Source: DASWJQ01 sp964517315
GTDB lineage: Bacteria > Chloroflexota > Anaerolineae > Anaerolineales > E44-bin32
Length of the DNA: 64,000 nucleotides
Assembly: GCA_964517315.1 (NCBI GenBank)
Contig: CAZFCJ010000002.1
Span: 1 to 64,000, forward strand
Direction: 5' to 3'
In this document: positions 56,627 through 64,000 of the stretch, in pieces
Numbering within the stretch: position 1 is the stretch's first letter
How the letters are laid out: each line of letters starts with the position of its first letter
Translations under genes and position numbers: made by a program
Notes under the pieces: generated by a model
Seen by the model: only the letters and a program-made list of their open reading frames with translations
Databases searched by the model: none
Told to the model about the DNA's origin: nothing

Positions 56627-57796
56627 ATGGTTGACCTTCATCCGCTGATCCACACCCGCGAGCAGCTTGCAGCTGAAGAGGACGATCGGCTGGCCCCATA
56701 CGGTATCCGCAGCCGCCACTCCAAGGGCCGAGCCCACCCGGAGGACGAACCGGGTTACCGCACCGTGTTCCAGCGCGACCGCGACCGGATCCTGCACACC
56801 ACCGCCTTCCGGCGGCTCGAGTACAAGACGCAGGTCTTCGTCAACTACGAGGGGGACTACTACCGCACACGGCTCACGCACACGTTGGAGGTGGCCCAGA
56901 TCGGTCGCACCCTGGCCCGTTCCCTGGGCGCCAATGAGGACCTGGTCGAGGCGATTTGCCTGGCCCACGACCTCGGGCACCCCCCGTTCGGCCACTCCGG
57001 CGAGGCGACCCTCGCCGAACTGATGCAGGAACACGGCGGCTTCGACCACAACCGGCAATCACTGCGGATTGTGACGGAACTCGAGAACCGCTACCCTGAT
57101 TTCCCAGGCCTGAACCTCACCTGGGAGGTGCGCGAGGGGATCGTCAAGCACGAAACTGAGTACGACGTGTCCGATGCCCGAGATTACGATCCGCAAAAGC
57201 GCGGCCATTTGGAGGCGCAGATCGCCAACGCGGCGGACGAACTCGCCTACACGGCGCACGATCTGGACGACGGGCTGCGTTCGGGCCTGATTCAGCCGAG
57301 GATGTTGGAGGGCCTTCACCTTTGGGAGCGCTTGAGAGACAGTATAGGCTGGCACACGCCTGAGCTCACCGAGCTGACCCGGAATCGGCTGATCCGGCGC
57401 CTGATCGGGATCGAGGTGACCGATCTGCTCCAGGCGACGAGCCAAAAGCTGGCCTCCGCCGGCGTGGAGTCGGTGGAGGACCTGCAGATGCTCGACTACA
57501 ACGTCGTCCGCTTCTCGGAGGAGCTGCAGCGGATGAATCGCCAGCTCAAAGACTTCCTGTTCGAGAACATGTACCAGCATCACCGCGTCGTTCGTATGCA
57601 GCTGAAAGCCGAGATTTTCGTTAACAGAATTTTCGAGGCCTACACATCCAATCCGAAACTGCTGCCGAAGGAAATCCAGCACCTCAGCACCGAGCGCCAC
57701 TTCCACCGTACGGTATGCGACTACATCGCCGGGATGACCGATCGCTTCGCTCTGCAGGAGTACATGAAGTTGTTCGATCCCCAAACAAGGACCTAA
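56627..57796 (+). CDS. dgt: dGTP triphosphohydrolase-like HD-domain protein
   Basis: Deoxynucleotide triphosphohydrolase of the HD superfamily, 389 residues. DRDRILHTTAFRRLEYKTQVF is the family start, H in RLTHTLEVAQIGR and the HD pair in AHDLGHPPFGHSGE form the metal site, and NAADELAYTAHDLDDGLRSG supplies the distal Asp. The length is that of the dGTPase type 2 group (about 390), shorter than E. coli Dgt. It starts behind a consensus promoter and is followed by greA after 13 bases. Confidence 0.93.
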   Translation: MVDLHPLIHTREQLAAEEDDRLAPYGIRSRHSKGRAHPEDEPGYRTVFQRDRDRILHTTAFRRLEYKTQVFVNYEGDYYRTRLTHTLEVAQIGRTLARSLGANEDLVEAICLAHDLGHPPFGHSGEATLAELMQEHGGFDHNRQSLRIVTELENRYPDFPGLNLTWEVREGIVKHETEYDVSDARDYDPQKRGHLEAQIANAADELAYTAHDLDDGLRSGLIQPRMLEGLHLWERLRDSIGWHTPELTELTRNRLIRRLIGIEVTDLLQATSQKLASAGVESVEDLQMLDYNVVRFSEELQRMNRQLKDFLFENMYQHHRVVRMQLKAEIFVNRIFEAYTSNPKLLPKEIQHLSTERHFHRTVCDYIAGMTDRFALQEYMKLFDPQTRT

Positions 57797-57809
57797 CATT
57801 AAGGGCGTT

Positions 57810-58283
57810 ATGACGAACGAAGAACGACAACTTTATCTGACAGAAGACGGAGCTCGACGTTTGCGCGATGAGCTCGAGGAACTGCAGGGGCCGCGACGCG
57901 AGGAACTGGCGCGCCGGCTGCGCTTCGCGATCAAGCAAGGCGATCTGTCGGAGAATGCCGACTACATCGCCGCCAAAGAAGAACAGGCATTCCTCGAAGG
58001 CCGCATTCAAGAGCTGCAGGCGGTCCTGCGCGAGGCGACGATCGTCGACGGTTCCTCTGCCAGCGACGAAGTGACGGTAGGCTCCACCGTCGTGGTCTCT
58101 GAAGAGGGCCGGGCCGAGCGCACCTACCACGTGGTGGGAGTGAAGGAAGCCGCACCTCGGGAGGGCAAGATTTCCAACGAGTCGCCGATCGGTCAGGCCC
58201 TGTTGGGCAAGAAGATCGGCGACACGGCCGTGGCCCAAACCCCCGGCGGCGAGATCATCATGGAAGTGCTGGATATCCACTGA
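57810..58283 (+). CDS. greA: Transcription elongation factor GreA
   Basis: Secondary-channel factor that stimulates transcript cleavage by stalled RNA polymerase. 157 residues: the N-terminal coiled coil has LTEDGARRLRDELEELQGPRR with the tip acidic pair in KQGDLSENADYIAAKEEQ (D and E at the tip), followed by the FKBP-like C-terminal domain with VGSTVVV, SNESPIGQALLGKKIGD and VLDI. Size and motifs are typical. It is co-transcribed with dgt. Confidence 0.96.
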   Translation: MTNEERQLYLTEDGARRLRDELEELQGPRREELARRLRFAIKQGDLSENADYIAAKEEQAFLEGRIQELQAVLREATIVDGSSASDEVTVGSTVVVSEEGRAERTYHVVGVKEAAPREGKISNESPIGQALLGKKIGDTAVAQTPGGEIIMEVLDIH

Positions 58284-58301
58284 AATCGGTCTGACGCAGC
58301 A

Positions 58302-58328
58302 ACGGGGCGCACTGGATGTGCGCCCCGT
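58302..58328. terminator. Hairpin between convergent greA and the acidic membrane protein gene
   Basis: ACGGGGCGCA at 58302-58311 pairs perfectly with TGCGCCCCGT at 58319-58328. There is no T-tract on either side, so termination is likely but not certain. Confidence 0.55.
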
Positions 58329-58358
58329 CGAGTTCAGCCGGGTTGGAGTCGGTGCCGG

Positions 58359-59468
58359 TTAGACGCCTTTAGCATAGGCGCGCAGCTCGATCGTCATCGA
58401 CTCGAAGAAGCTTTCCTCCGGCAAGGCGCTCTCCCCGTACGACATATCCACGACCCGGGCCTCGACGCTCAGCGAGGCGGTCTCCAGATTGACCATTTCG
58501 CCGGGCTCGGCCAATACGGGTTCGCCCTTGGCGGCCAACCGGTTGCGCGTCTCCTCGTCCCGATACGCGTACTCGCTCATCAATACCACGGTCACGGTCT
58601 GGATGTCATTCTTGTCGAACAGCCAGACCTCGAAGCCGGAGACCTTCTTGGGGTCGCCCGCGCCCATGACATCCCCGATGCCTACGCCGCATTCGCCCAA
58701 GAAATCGCCGGCCGGCGATTCGACGCTAAAGGCGTCGTCGTAATGGTCATCGCCGAGCGTGTAGATCGTGCGGAACGTCGCCAGCGCTTCGGTTGCTGTG
58801 GCTCCTTGGACGGCCGGTTCCTCGGGCACGAAGGATTCCCCGTCGGAAAGATCTCGCTCGAAGCCCTCGCGGATGAGCGTTTCTTCGAAATCCTCGTCGA
58901 TTACGAATTCTTCATCCATGTCAAAGCCAGGGTCGAGGATCGGCTCTTCTTCCTCCGATTCCGCCATCCGGCCGCGCACGTAAAGCACCGCCACCAGCAG
59001 CACGCCCAGGAAGAGCGTGGCCCCGCACACCGGAAAGATCAACCGCATTGCGGTCGAGCCGGCGGGAGCGGCCTCCTCGGACTGCTCCTCTTCGCCGACC
59101 GGTTCCTCGGCTGGGGGCTCCTCCGCGGACTCGTCCATAATTTCGACGACCGCGCTGAAGTTTTGGATAGCGGTGGGGTCGACTTCGCCGGGATTTGCCC
59201 CTACCTGCTGCAGAGTTTCCTCTGCATGCTCGCCCAGGCGGCCATAGCGTTCAGTCGCTAGGTCCGCGTCCCGGTTCACAGAATATGAGTCAATGGCCAT
59301 TCGCAAGTAGTCGACCCGCAAATCAGAGCGCAGCAATTCGGGAGTCGCGTCCGTCCACTCCACGGGCGAAATCACCCATCCGTAGAGCAACCCCAATCCA
59401 ATCCCCATGATTAACGCCACCCCAGCGATGATCCACATATTGCGCCGGGGATCACTGATCGCGTCCAT
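58359..59468 (-). CDS. Acidic bitopic membrane protein of unknown function
   Basis: 369 residues. A first hydrophobic segment lies near 11-33 (MWIIAGVALIMGIGLGLLYG), and an extracytoplasmic helical part follows (VDYLRMAIDSYSVNRDADLA ... YGRLGEHAEETLQQVG). After a Glu/Pro-rich linker the second segment (about 143-165, LIFPVCGATLFLGVLLVAVL) leads to a cytoplasmic stretch very rich in Asp and Glu. The C-terminal 150 residues form a beta-rich domain (TIYTLGDDHYDDAFSVESPA, GDFLGECGVGIGD). I do not recognise the family; the layout resembles uncharacterised Chloroflexota proteins I have seen, which is only weak support. It may be a scaffold or sensor. Confidence 0.72.
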   Translation of the reverse strand: MDAISDPRRNMWIIAGVALIMGIGLGLLYGWVISPVEWTDATPELLRSDLRVDYLRMAIDSYSVNRDADLATERYGRLGEHAEETLQQVGANPGEVDPTAIQNFSAVVEIMDESAEEPPAEEPVGEEEQSEEAAPAGSTAMRLIFPVCGATLFLGVLLVAVLYVRGRMAESEEEEPILDPGFDMDEEFVIDEDFEETLIREGFERDLSDGESFVPEEPAVQGATATEALATFRTIYTLGDDHYDDAFSVESPAGDFLGECGVGIGDVMGAGDPKKVSGFEVWLFDKNDIQTVTVVLMSEYAYRDEETRNRLAAKGEPVLAEPGEMVNLETASLSVEARVVDMSYGESALPEESFFESMTIELRAYAKGV

Positions 59469-59564
59469 AGCTGCCTCTCTCTCGGCTTACGGCGAGTGAC
59501 GAACGCCGCACGTGCCGGATTCTAGACGGTTCCCTGCATCAAGGCAAACCATAGGGTGCATGAA

Positions 59565-61892
59565 CTATGCCACATCAGCTTCCCGATCCACGAGCTCCTC
59601 TCGATCGAATTCCTCCTCACAGACCGTGCACTTCGCCTTGCCCTTCGCCTCCGCCACCAGCAGTCCGCCGCAGTTCGGACACGGCTGGGGAAGTGGACGC
59701 TTCCAGGAGGTGAACTCACATTCGGGGTAGTTGGCGCAGCCGTAGAAGACCCGGCCTTTGCGGGTGCGGCGTTCGACCAGATCACCGCCGTCCACCGGAC
59801 ACTTCACACCGATCTTCTCCAACCAGGGCTCGGTGTGGCGGCAGTCCGGAAAGTTCGAACAGCCGATGAATTTCCCGAACCGGCCGTGACGGATCATCAG
59901 CTGGCCGCCGCATTCGGGACAGGTCCGATCCAAGTACTCCGGCTCGGGTTTGAGTTCGGGCATGTTCTCCGCGGCGGCCTCCAATCGCTCCGAGAAGGGT
60001 TCGTAGAAATCACGCACAACCGCGACCCATGCGCGCTCGCCTCCGGCGATCTCGTCGAGCTCCTCCTCCATCCGGGCGGTGAAGCCCAGGTCCACGATGT
60101 TGGGGAAATGCTCGACCAACAGGCCGTTGACGGTCTCCCCGATGTCGGTGGGATGCAGCCGGCGTCCGTCCCGGTGGACATAGCCGCGCTGCTGCAAGGT
60201 CGTGATGATCGGCGCGTACGTGGAGGGTCGCCCGATGCCGTGCTCCTCCAGGGCGCTCACGAGCGAGGCCTCCGAGAAGCGGGCCGGCGGCTGGGTGAAG
60301 TGCTGTTCGGGGTAGGTCTCGATGAGGTCAACTGGATCGCCTTCCTCCAGTTCTGGGAGCTGATCGATCAGTGCGACCTTGCCCTCGTCCTCTTCGGACT
60401 CCTCCTCCTGGTCTCCATAGGCCGCCAGAAAGCCTGGAAAGCGCAGGCTGGAGGCCGAGACGCGGAACACATAGCCGTGGTCTTCGGACGTGCCCTCGAC
60501 TTCCATTCTGAGCGTGTCGTAAACGGCGGGGTTCATCTGGGAAGCCATGAACCGCTGCCAGATGAGCTCGTACAATCGATGCTGCGACTTCGAGAGGTAG
60601 CCCTTGACCGAATCGGGATGGCGACCCGGATCCGTGGGCCGGATGGCCTCATGAGCCTCCTGTGCGGTCTTCGATTTTGTCCGATAGGCAGGCGCCTTAT
60701 CCGGGACGTATTCGTCGCCGAAGCGCCGGGCGACCTCGGATCGGGCGGCCTTCTGCGCTCCTTGGGATACCTGAGTGGAGTCGGTGCGCATATACGTGAT
60801 CAGCCCACCACCCTCCGTCCCGTCGCTCTCCAGTCCTTCGTAGAGCTGCTGCGCGACCGACATCGTGCGGCGGGCGCTGAAGTTCAGCCGCCGCGAGGCG
60901 TCCTGCTGCAGGGTGCTGGTCGTGAACGGTGCCGAGGGATTTCGTCTGCGCGTGCCCCACTTGACCAACGAAACCCGGTAATCGGCCCGCTCGAGGTCGG
61001 TTTCGATCCCCTGCACCTCTTCCTCCGAGCCGATTTCGGGCTTCTCATCGTCGATCCTGACCAGCAAGGCCCGGAACGCCGGCGGTTTCTCCGGGTGGCG
61101 GAACTCGCCGTCGAGGCTCCAGTACTCGTCGGGAACGAACTCACGGATCTCTTGTTCGCGCTCCACAACCAGGCGCAGCGCGACCGATTGCACCCGCCCA
61201 GCGGACAGGCGGCTGCGCACCTTGGACCACAGCAGTGGGCTGAGGTTATATCCGACCAAGCGGTCCAGGATGCGCCGCGCTTGCTGCGCGTCCACCAGGT
61301 TCATGTCGATGCCGCGGTAGTGACCGAAGGCGTGATCGATCGCCGGCTCTGTGATTTCGTGAAACACAACGCGGCGGGCGCGCTCCGGCTCGATATCCGC
61401 GGCCTCCATCAGATGCCAGGCAATCGCCTCCCCCTCACGATCCGGGTCGGTCGCCAGGAAGATCTCCTCCGCCCGCTCCACCGCGGACTTCAATTCCTTG
61501 ACGACGTCCCGCTTCTCGTTGGGCACCCGATAACGGGGCTCGAAATCGTTGTCCACATCGACGGAGAGCTTCGACTTCAGCAGGTCGCGCACGTGACCGA
61601 TGGAGGCCTTCACCCGGTAATCGTCGCCCAGAAACCGGCCCACCGTGCGGGCCTTGGCGGGTGACTCGACGATCACCAACCGGCCCTCCCGTTGCGGCTG
61701 TTTCCGCCGTGGCTTGCGAGTGACCTCTGGCGGCTCCATGCCTTCGTGGGCGGGCGTCCGTCCCATGCGAAACATCCCGGTGCCGCAGACCGGGCATTCT
61801 CCCCGCGTCGCCGGCGTCCCCGTCGAGGTGAACGTCGGCTCGGGGTTCTTTATTTCTCGCTTTTCTTTACACTTTACACAGTATGCCTTCAC
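59565..61892 (-). CDS. topA: DNA topoisomerase I with N-terminal zinc-ribbon extension
   Basis: Type IA topoisomerase that relaxes negative supercoils, 775 residues. The Toprim domain starts near 70 with GRLVIVESPAKARTVGRFLG, and the active-site Tyr is Y367 in GLITYMRTDSTQ. Three C-terminal zinc-finger modules are seen (CPECGGQLMIRHGRFGKFIGC, CPVDGGDLVERR...CANYPEC, CPNCGG...CTVC). Unusually the chain begins with about 45 residues that look like a DUF5679-type zinc ribbon: MKAYCVKCKEKREI with C5, C8, C33 and C36. The usual start would be at the Toprim domain. manC follows upstream by nine bases and dprA beyond it, so the classical dprA-topA order is kept with manC inserted. Confidence 0.95.
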   Translation of the reverse strand: MKAYCVKCKEKREIKNPEPTFTSTGTPATRGECPVCGTGMFRMGRTPAHEGMEPPEVTRKPRRKQPQREGRLVIVESPAKARTVGRFLGDDYRVKASIGHVRDLLKSKLSVDVDNDFEPRYRVPNEKRDVVKELKSAVERAEEIFLATDPDREGEAIAWHLMEAADIEPERARRVVFHEITEPAIDHAFGHYRGIDMNLVDAQQARRILDRLVGYNLSPLLWSKVRSRLSAGRVQSVALRLVVEREQEIREFVPDEYWSLDGEFRHPEKPPAFRALLVRIDDEKPEIGSEEEVQGIETDLERADYRVSLVKWGTRRRNPSAPFTTSTLQQDASRRLNFSARRTMSVAQQLYEGLESDGTEGGGLITYMRTDSTQVSQGAQKAARSEVARRFGDEYVPDKAPAYRTKSKTAQEAHEAIRPTDPGRHPDSVKGYLSKSQHRLYELIWQRFMASQMNPAVYDTLRMEVEGTSEDHGYVFRVSASSLRFPGFLAAYGDQEEESEEDEGKVALIDQLPELEEGDPVDLIETYPEQHFTQPPARFSEASLVSALEEHGIGRPSTYAPIITTLQQRGYVHRDGRRLHPTDIGETVNGLLVEHFPNIVDLGFTARMEEELDEIAGGERAWVAVVRDFYEPFSERLEAAAENMPELKPEPEYLDRTCPECGGQLMIRHGRFGKFIGCSNFPDCRHTEPWLEKIGVKCPVDGGDLVERRTRKGRVFYGCANYPECEFTSWKRPLPQPCPNCGGLLVAEAKGKAKCTVCEEEFDREELVDREADVA

Positions 61893-61901
61893 AACAAACT
61901 C

Positions 61902-62999
61902 CTACAAGTAGTCTTCCAGGTCATTCTCTCTGAGATACTTCACCATCGAGCGGACCTCCTCGGCCCGCTCACGTTTCGTCACTAGGAGTGCATTTCCGGT
62001 GTCCACGACGACCAGGTCATCCACCCCCAGCAGCGCGATCAGCCGCTTGGTCTGGTTCGCGTCCTCACGAACGATGAGTGTACCGCGGCTGTCAAGGAAC
62101 GCAACCTCCGGAGCGAGAGCGATGTTGCCGGCTTCGTCCGCCTCCAGCAGTTGATACAGTCGCTCCCAGGACCCCACGTCCCACCAGCCGAGCCCTTCCG
62201 CCGGCAGGAGCACGACGCCGTCGGCTTTCTCCATGACGCCGTAATCAATGGTCTCACTGCGCAGCTCGTTCCAGCAGGCAGTCAGCACCTCGCGCTCATC
62301 GGCCGCGCCGAGTGCGGCGCGGATCTCGGCCAGGGCCTCGGAAAGCTCCGGCATGTGGGTTTCAATCTCCTCGAGGATTCTCGAGCAGCGCCAAACAAAC
62401 ATGCCGGAATTCCACACATGATCTTCAGCCGCTATAAACGCCCGCGCAGTCTGCAGGTCCGGCTTCTCTCGAAACGCGTCGACCCGGTACATGTCGAACC
62501 CTCGCGCTTTGCCGAGGTTTTCGCCTCGCCGCAGGTATCCGTAGCCGGTCGAAGCCTCGGTGGGTTCGATCCCCAGCGTGACAAGATGTCCGGCCTGGGC
62601 CGCGTCGTGGGCCGCGGCTAGCAGCTCCCGAAACCGAGCTTCATCCTCAATGTAATGATCCGCCGTCAACACGGCCATCACCGCCGCGGGGTCTTCGTGC
62701 TCCAACAATGTGGCGGCTAATCCGACGACGGAAGCGGTGCCTCGAGGAGCGGGCTCGCGCACGAAGCAGGCGTCCGGAAGCGCCGGGGCCTGGGCCCGCA
62801 GGATCGGCACTTGGGGATCCACCGTGACCACGCGCAATCGATCCTCCGGTATGAGCGGCAGCAGCCGGTCGACCGCAATCTGAAACAAGGAGCGTTCGCC
62901 GAACAGTTCCAGCGTTTGCTTGGGCCGGTCCCGACGAGAAAGAGGCCACAGTCTTGTGCCCCCGCCCCCTGCCATAATCACACCATAATAATGCTCCAT
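61902..62999 (-). CDS. manC: Mannose-1-phosphate guanylyltransferase
   Basis: Makes GDP-mannose from GTP and mannose-1-phosphate for glycan synthesis. 365 residues, without the C-terminal isomerase domain of bifunctional enzymes. The nucleotide-binding MAGGGGTRLWPLSRRDRPKQ matches the family's signature. FREKPD and WNSGMFVWR are the sugar-site motifs, and the stretch IDYGVMEKADGVVLLPAEGLGWWDVGSW is typical. It starts one base behind the dprA stop and ends nine bases before topA, so the three are one operon. Confidence 0.95.
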   Translation of the reverse strand: MEHYYGVIMAGGGGTRLWPLSRRDRPKQTLELFGERSLFQIAVDRLLPLIPEDRLRVVTVDPQVPILRAQAPALPDACFVREPAPRGTASVVGLAATLLEHEDPAAVMAVLTADHYIEDEARFRELLAAAHDAAQAGHLVTLGIEPTEASTGYGYLRRGENLGKARGFDMYRVDAFREKPDLQTARAFIAAEDHVWNSGMFVWRCSRILEEIETHMPELSEALAEIRAALGAADEREVLTACWNELRSETIDYGVMEKADGVVLLPAEGLGWWDVGSWERLYQLLEADEAGNIALAPEVAFLDSRGTLIVREDANQTKRLIALLGVDDLVVVDTGNALLVTKRERAEEVRSMVKYLRENDLEDYL

Positions 63000-63000
63000 G

Positions 63001-64000
63001 TTATTCCACCATATAATCAGGACCCCGTTCGCGAGCCAGTACGTACTTCATCCCACCGACCTGCCGCACATGGCCCTTCAATTCAAGGAGCGCCAGGGAG
63101 GCTGCGACTTCGGATGAGGACAGTCCAACCTCGGCGCCCAGATCGTCGATGTGAGTGGGCTCCTTCGACAGGCTCTCCAGCAGCTTTCTCTCCGTCGGAT
63201 CCTCGGGCAGCGCCTGCTGAACGACTTCCTGCCGCACCGCGAGTTCCAAGTTTAGCGCTTCCAACACATCCTGTGCACCCAAGAGCGGGTGCGCGCCGTC
63301 GCGGATCAAACGGTTCGTCCCCTCGCTGGTCGGGACGTTGATATTGCCCGGCACTGCGAATACGTCGCGGCCCTGCTCCGCGGCGAAGTTCGCCGTGATC
63401 AGCGCACCGCTGTTCGCGCCGCCCTCGATGACCAAGACGGCCAATGAAAGCCCCGAAATTATCCGGTTGCGAGGGGGGAAGTTGCCGGGCTCGGGCTCCG
63501 TGCCGAGCGGGTAATCGGAGAGCACCGCACCGCACTCGGCGATCGCCTCCGCCAGACCCCGGTGCTCCGGAGGATACAGAACGTCCAGCCCCGAGCCGAG
63601 CACGGCCAATGTGCGACCACCCGCCTCGAGCGCGGCCCGGTGGGCCGTGCCGTCGACTCCGCGAGCGAGCCCGGAGACGACTGTAATTCCTTGTGCGGCC
63701 AGTTCGCGCGTGAGTTCCTCGGCCACAGAGCGACCGTAGGCGCTCATGCGTCGGGTCCCGACCACCGCAACCGCCCAGCGATCGGCGGGCGCCAGCTCGC
63801 CCCAGGCGTATAAGAGAGGCGGTGGCGCCGGGATCTCTCGCAGGCGGTCCGGATACCCCTCGTCGGCCCATGTGAGGACGCTGTAGCCGGCCTGCGTGAT
63901 GTGCTCCAGCTCGGCATCCACGTCCAGCGATTTGCGCAGTTCCAGCAACGCGTTCAGGGGTTTTACGGGCAGCCCGGCTGACTGTAGCTCGATTCGCGAA
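63001..64000 (-). CDS. dprA: DNA-processing protein DprA (5' end outside the window)
   Basis: Loads RecA on incoming ssDNA during transformation and recombination. The frame stays open to the window edge (its first visible residues are SRIELQSAGLPVKPLN), so the N-terminus is missing. The Rossmann-like core is complete: AVVGTRRMSAYGRSVAEELT, VSGLARGVDGTAHRAAL, VLGSGLDVLYPPEH, NFPPRNRIISGLS and LITANFAAEQGRDVFAVPG. The C-terminal winged helix has THIDDLGAEVGLSSSEVAASL followed by LLELKGHVRQVGG. No other competence gene is in the window. A TTG at 63948 is not a credible start because the family sequence clearly begins earlier. Confidence 0.95.
   Translation of the reverse strand, partial: SRIELQSAGLPVKPLNALLELRKSLDVDAELEHITQAGYSVLTWADEGYPDRLREIPAPPPLLYAWGELAPADRWAVAVVGTRRMSAYGRSVAEELTRELAAQGITVVSGLARGVDGTAHRAALEAGGRTLAVLGSGLDVLYPPEHRGLAEAIAECGAVLSDYPLGTEPEPGNFPPRNRIISGLSLAVLVIEGGANSGALITANFAAEQGRDVFAVPGNINVPTSEGTNRLIRDGAHPLLGAQDVLEALNLELAVRQEVVQQALPEDPTERKLLESLSKEPTHIDDLGAEVGLSSSEVAASLALLELKGHVRQVGGMKYVLARERGPDYMVE

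Noticed and set aside
59556..61664. Open frame of about 700 codons on the plus strand opposite topA
   Set aside because: It is the antisense shadow of a high-GC gene: topA on the minus strand has intact catalytic and zinc-finger motifs over its full length, and the plus-strand product is Arg/Leu/His-rich without any family motif.

Overview
The window is a 64 kb piece of a high-GC bacterial chromosome, densely packed with mostly housekeeping genes. It is probably a scaffold assembled from metagenomic data, because a run of 10 N interrupts one gene at 36550-36559. Gene content and style fit a member of the Chloroflexota. The supporting traits are a mevalonate-pathway decarboxylase next to rseP, a Ser/Thr kinase beside an FHA/winged-helix regulator, large secreted proteins with Pro/Thr-rich linkers, a SelB factor, and a short zinc ribbon fused to TopA. 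This placement is an inference from gene families; no rRNA is present to confirm it. An intact 2-oxoglutarate dehydrogenase (E1 and E2) suggests a respiring organism with an oxidative TCA cycle.

Layout. 1-8.4 kb: a cut-off DUF2652-like gene, hflX, a large FAD/Fe-S 2-hydroxyacid dehydrogenase, a repeat-rich spacer, an MFS exporter, decayed chaperone-like fragments and a tyrosine recombinase. 8.5-15.2 kb (minus strand): a 3-hydroxyisobutyrate-dehydrogenase-like reductase, odhB, odhA, a REC/HD-GYP phosphodiesterase and a small unknown protein. 15.2-18.7 kb: smpB with ssrA (tmRNA), a structured non-coding stretch, then a divergent pair of an FHA/winged-helix regulator and a membrane-anchored kinase. 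18.7-26.8 kb: a GH3 lipid/wall-side hydrolase, an orphan CoA-transferase-like subunit, an AAA+ ATPase, a glycosyltransferase, recJ and a DUF4870 protein. 27.0-30.2 kb: fmt, a histidine phosphatase and an amidohydrolase. 30.2-36.9 kb (minus): selB, a coiled-coil protein and three membrane subunits resembling the proton-pumping arm of complex I or hydrogenase-4, without any catalytic subunit.

37.0-44.0 kb: hutH, hisS, tRNA-His, a small unknown gene, mvaD, rseP and a HEAT-repeat protein. 44.2-48.8 kb: an M23 peptidase with an extra C-terminal domain, radC, a zinc-ribbon membrane protein and eno. 48.9-54.7 kb: a translationally coupled nifS-like/mnmA/membrane protein/lipoprotein operon, an L,D-transpeptidase, and DUF948 and YtxH proteins. 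54.8-64.0 kb: nnr (NAD(P)H-hydrate repair), dgt, greA, an acidic membrane protein, topA, manC and the C-terminal part of dprA.

No CRISPR array, prophage, insertion sequence or classical defence island was found. The points most worth following are: the kinase/FHA-winged-helix pair as a compact phospho-dependent transcription switch; the orphan antiporter-like membrane module; the Ser-Ser-Gly instead of Ala-Ser-Gly triad in the histidine ammonia-lyase; the CoA-transferase-like protein lacking its catalytic Glu and its partner subunit; and several promoters placed so that transcription should begin at the start codon (leaderless mRNAs).
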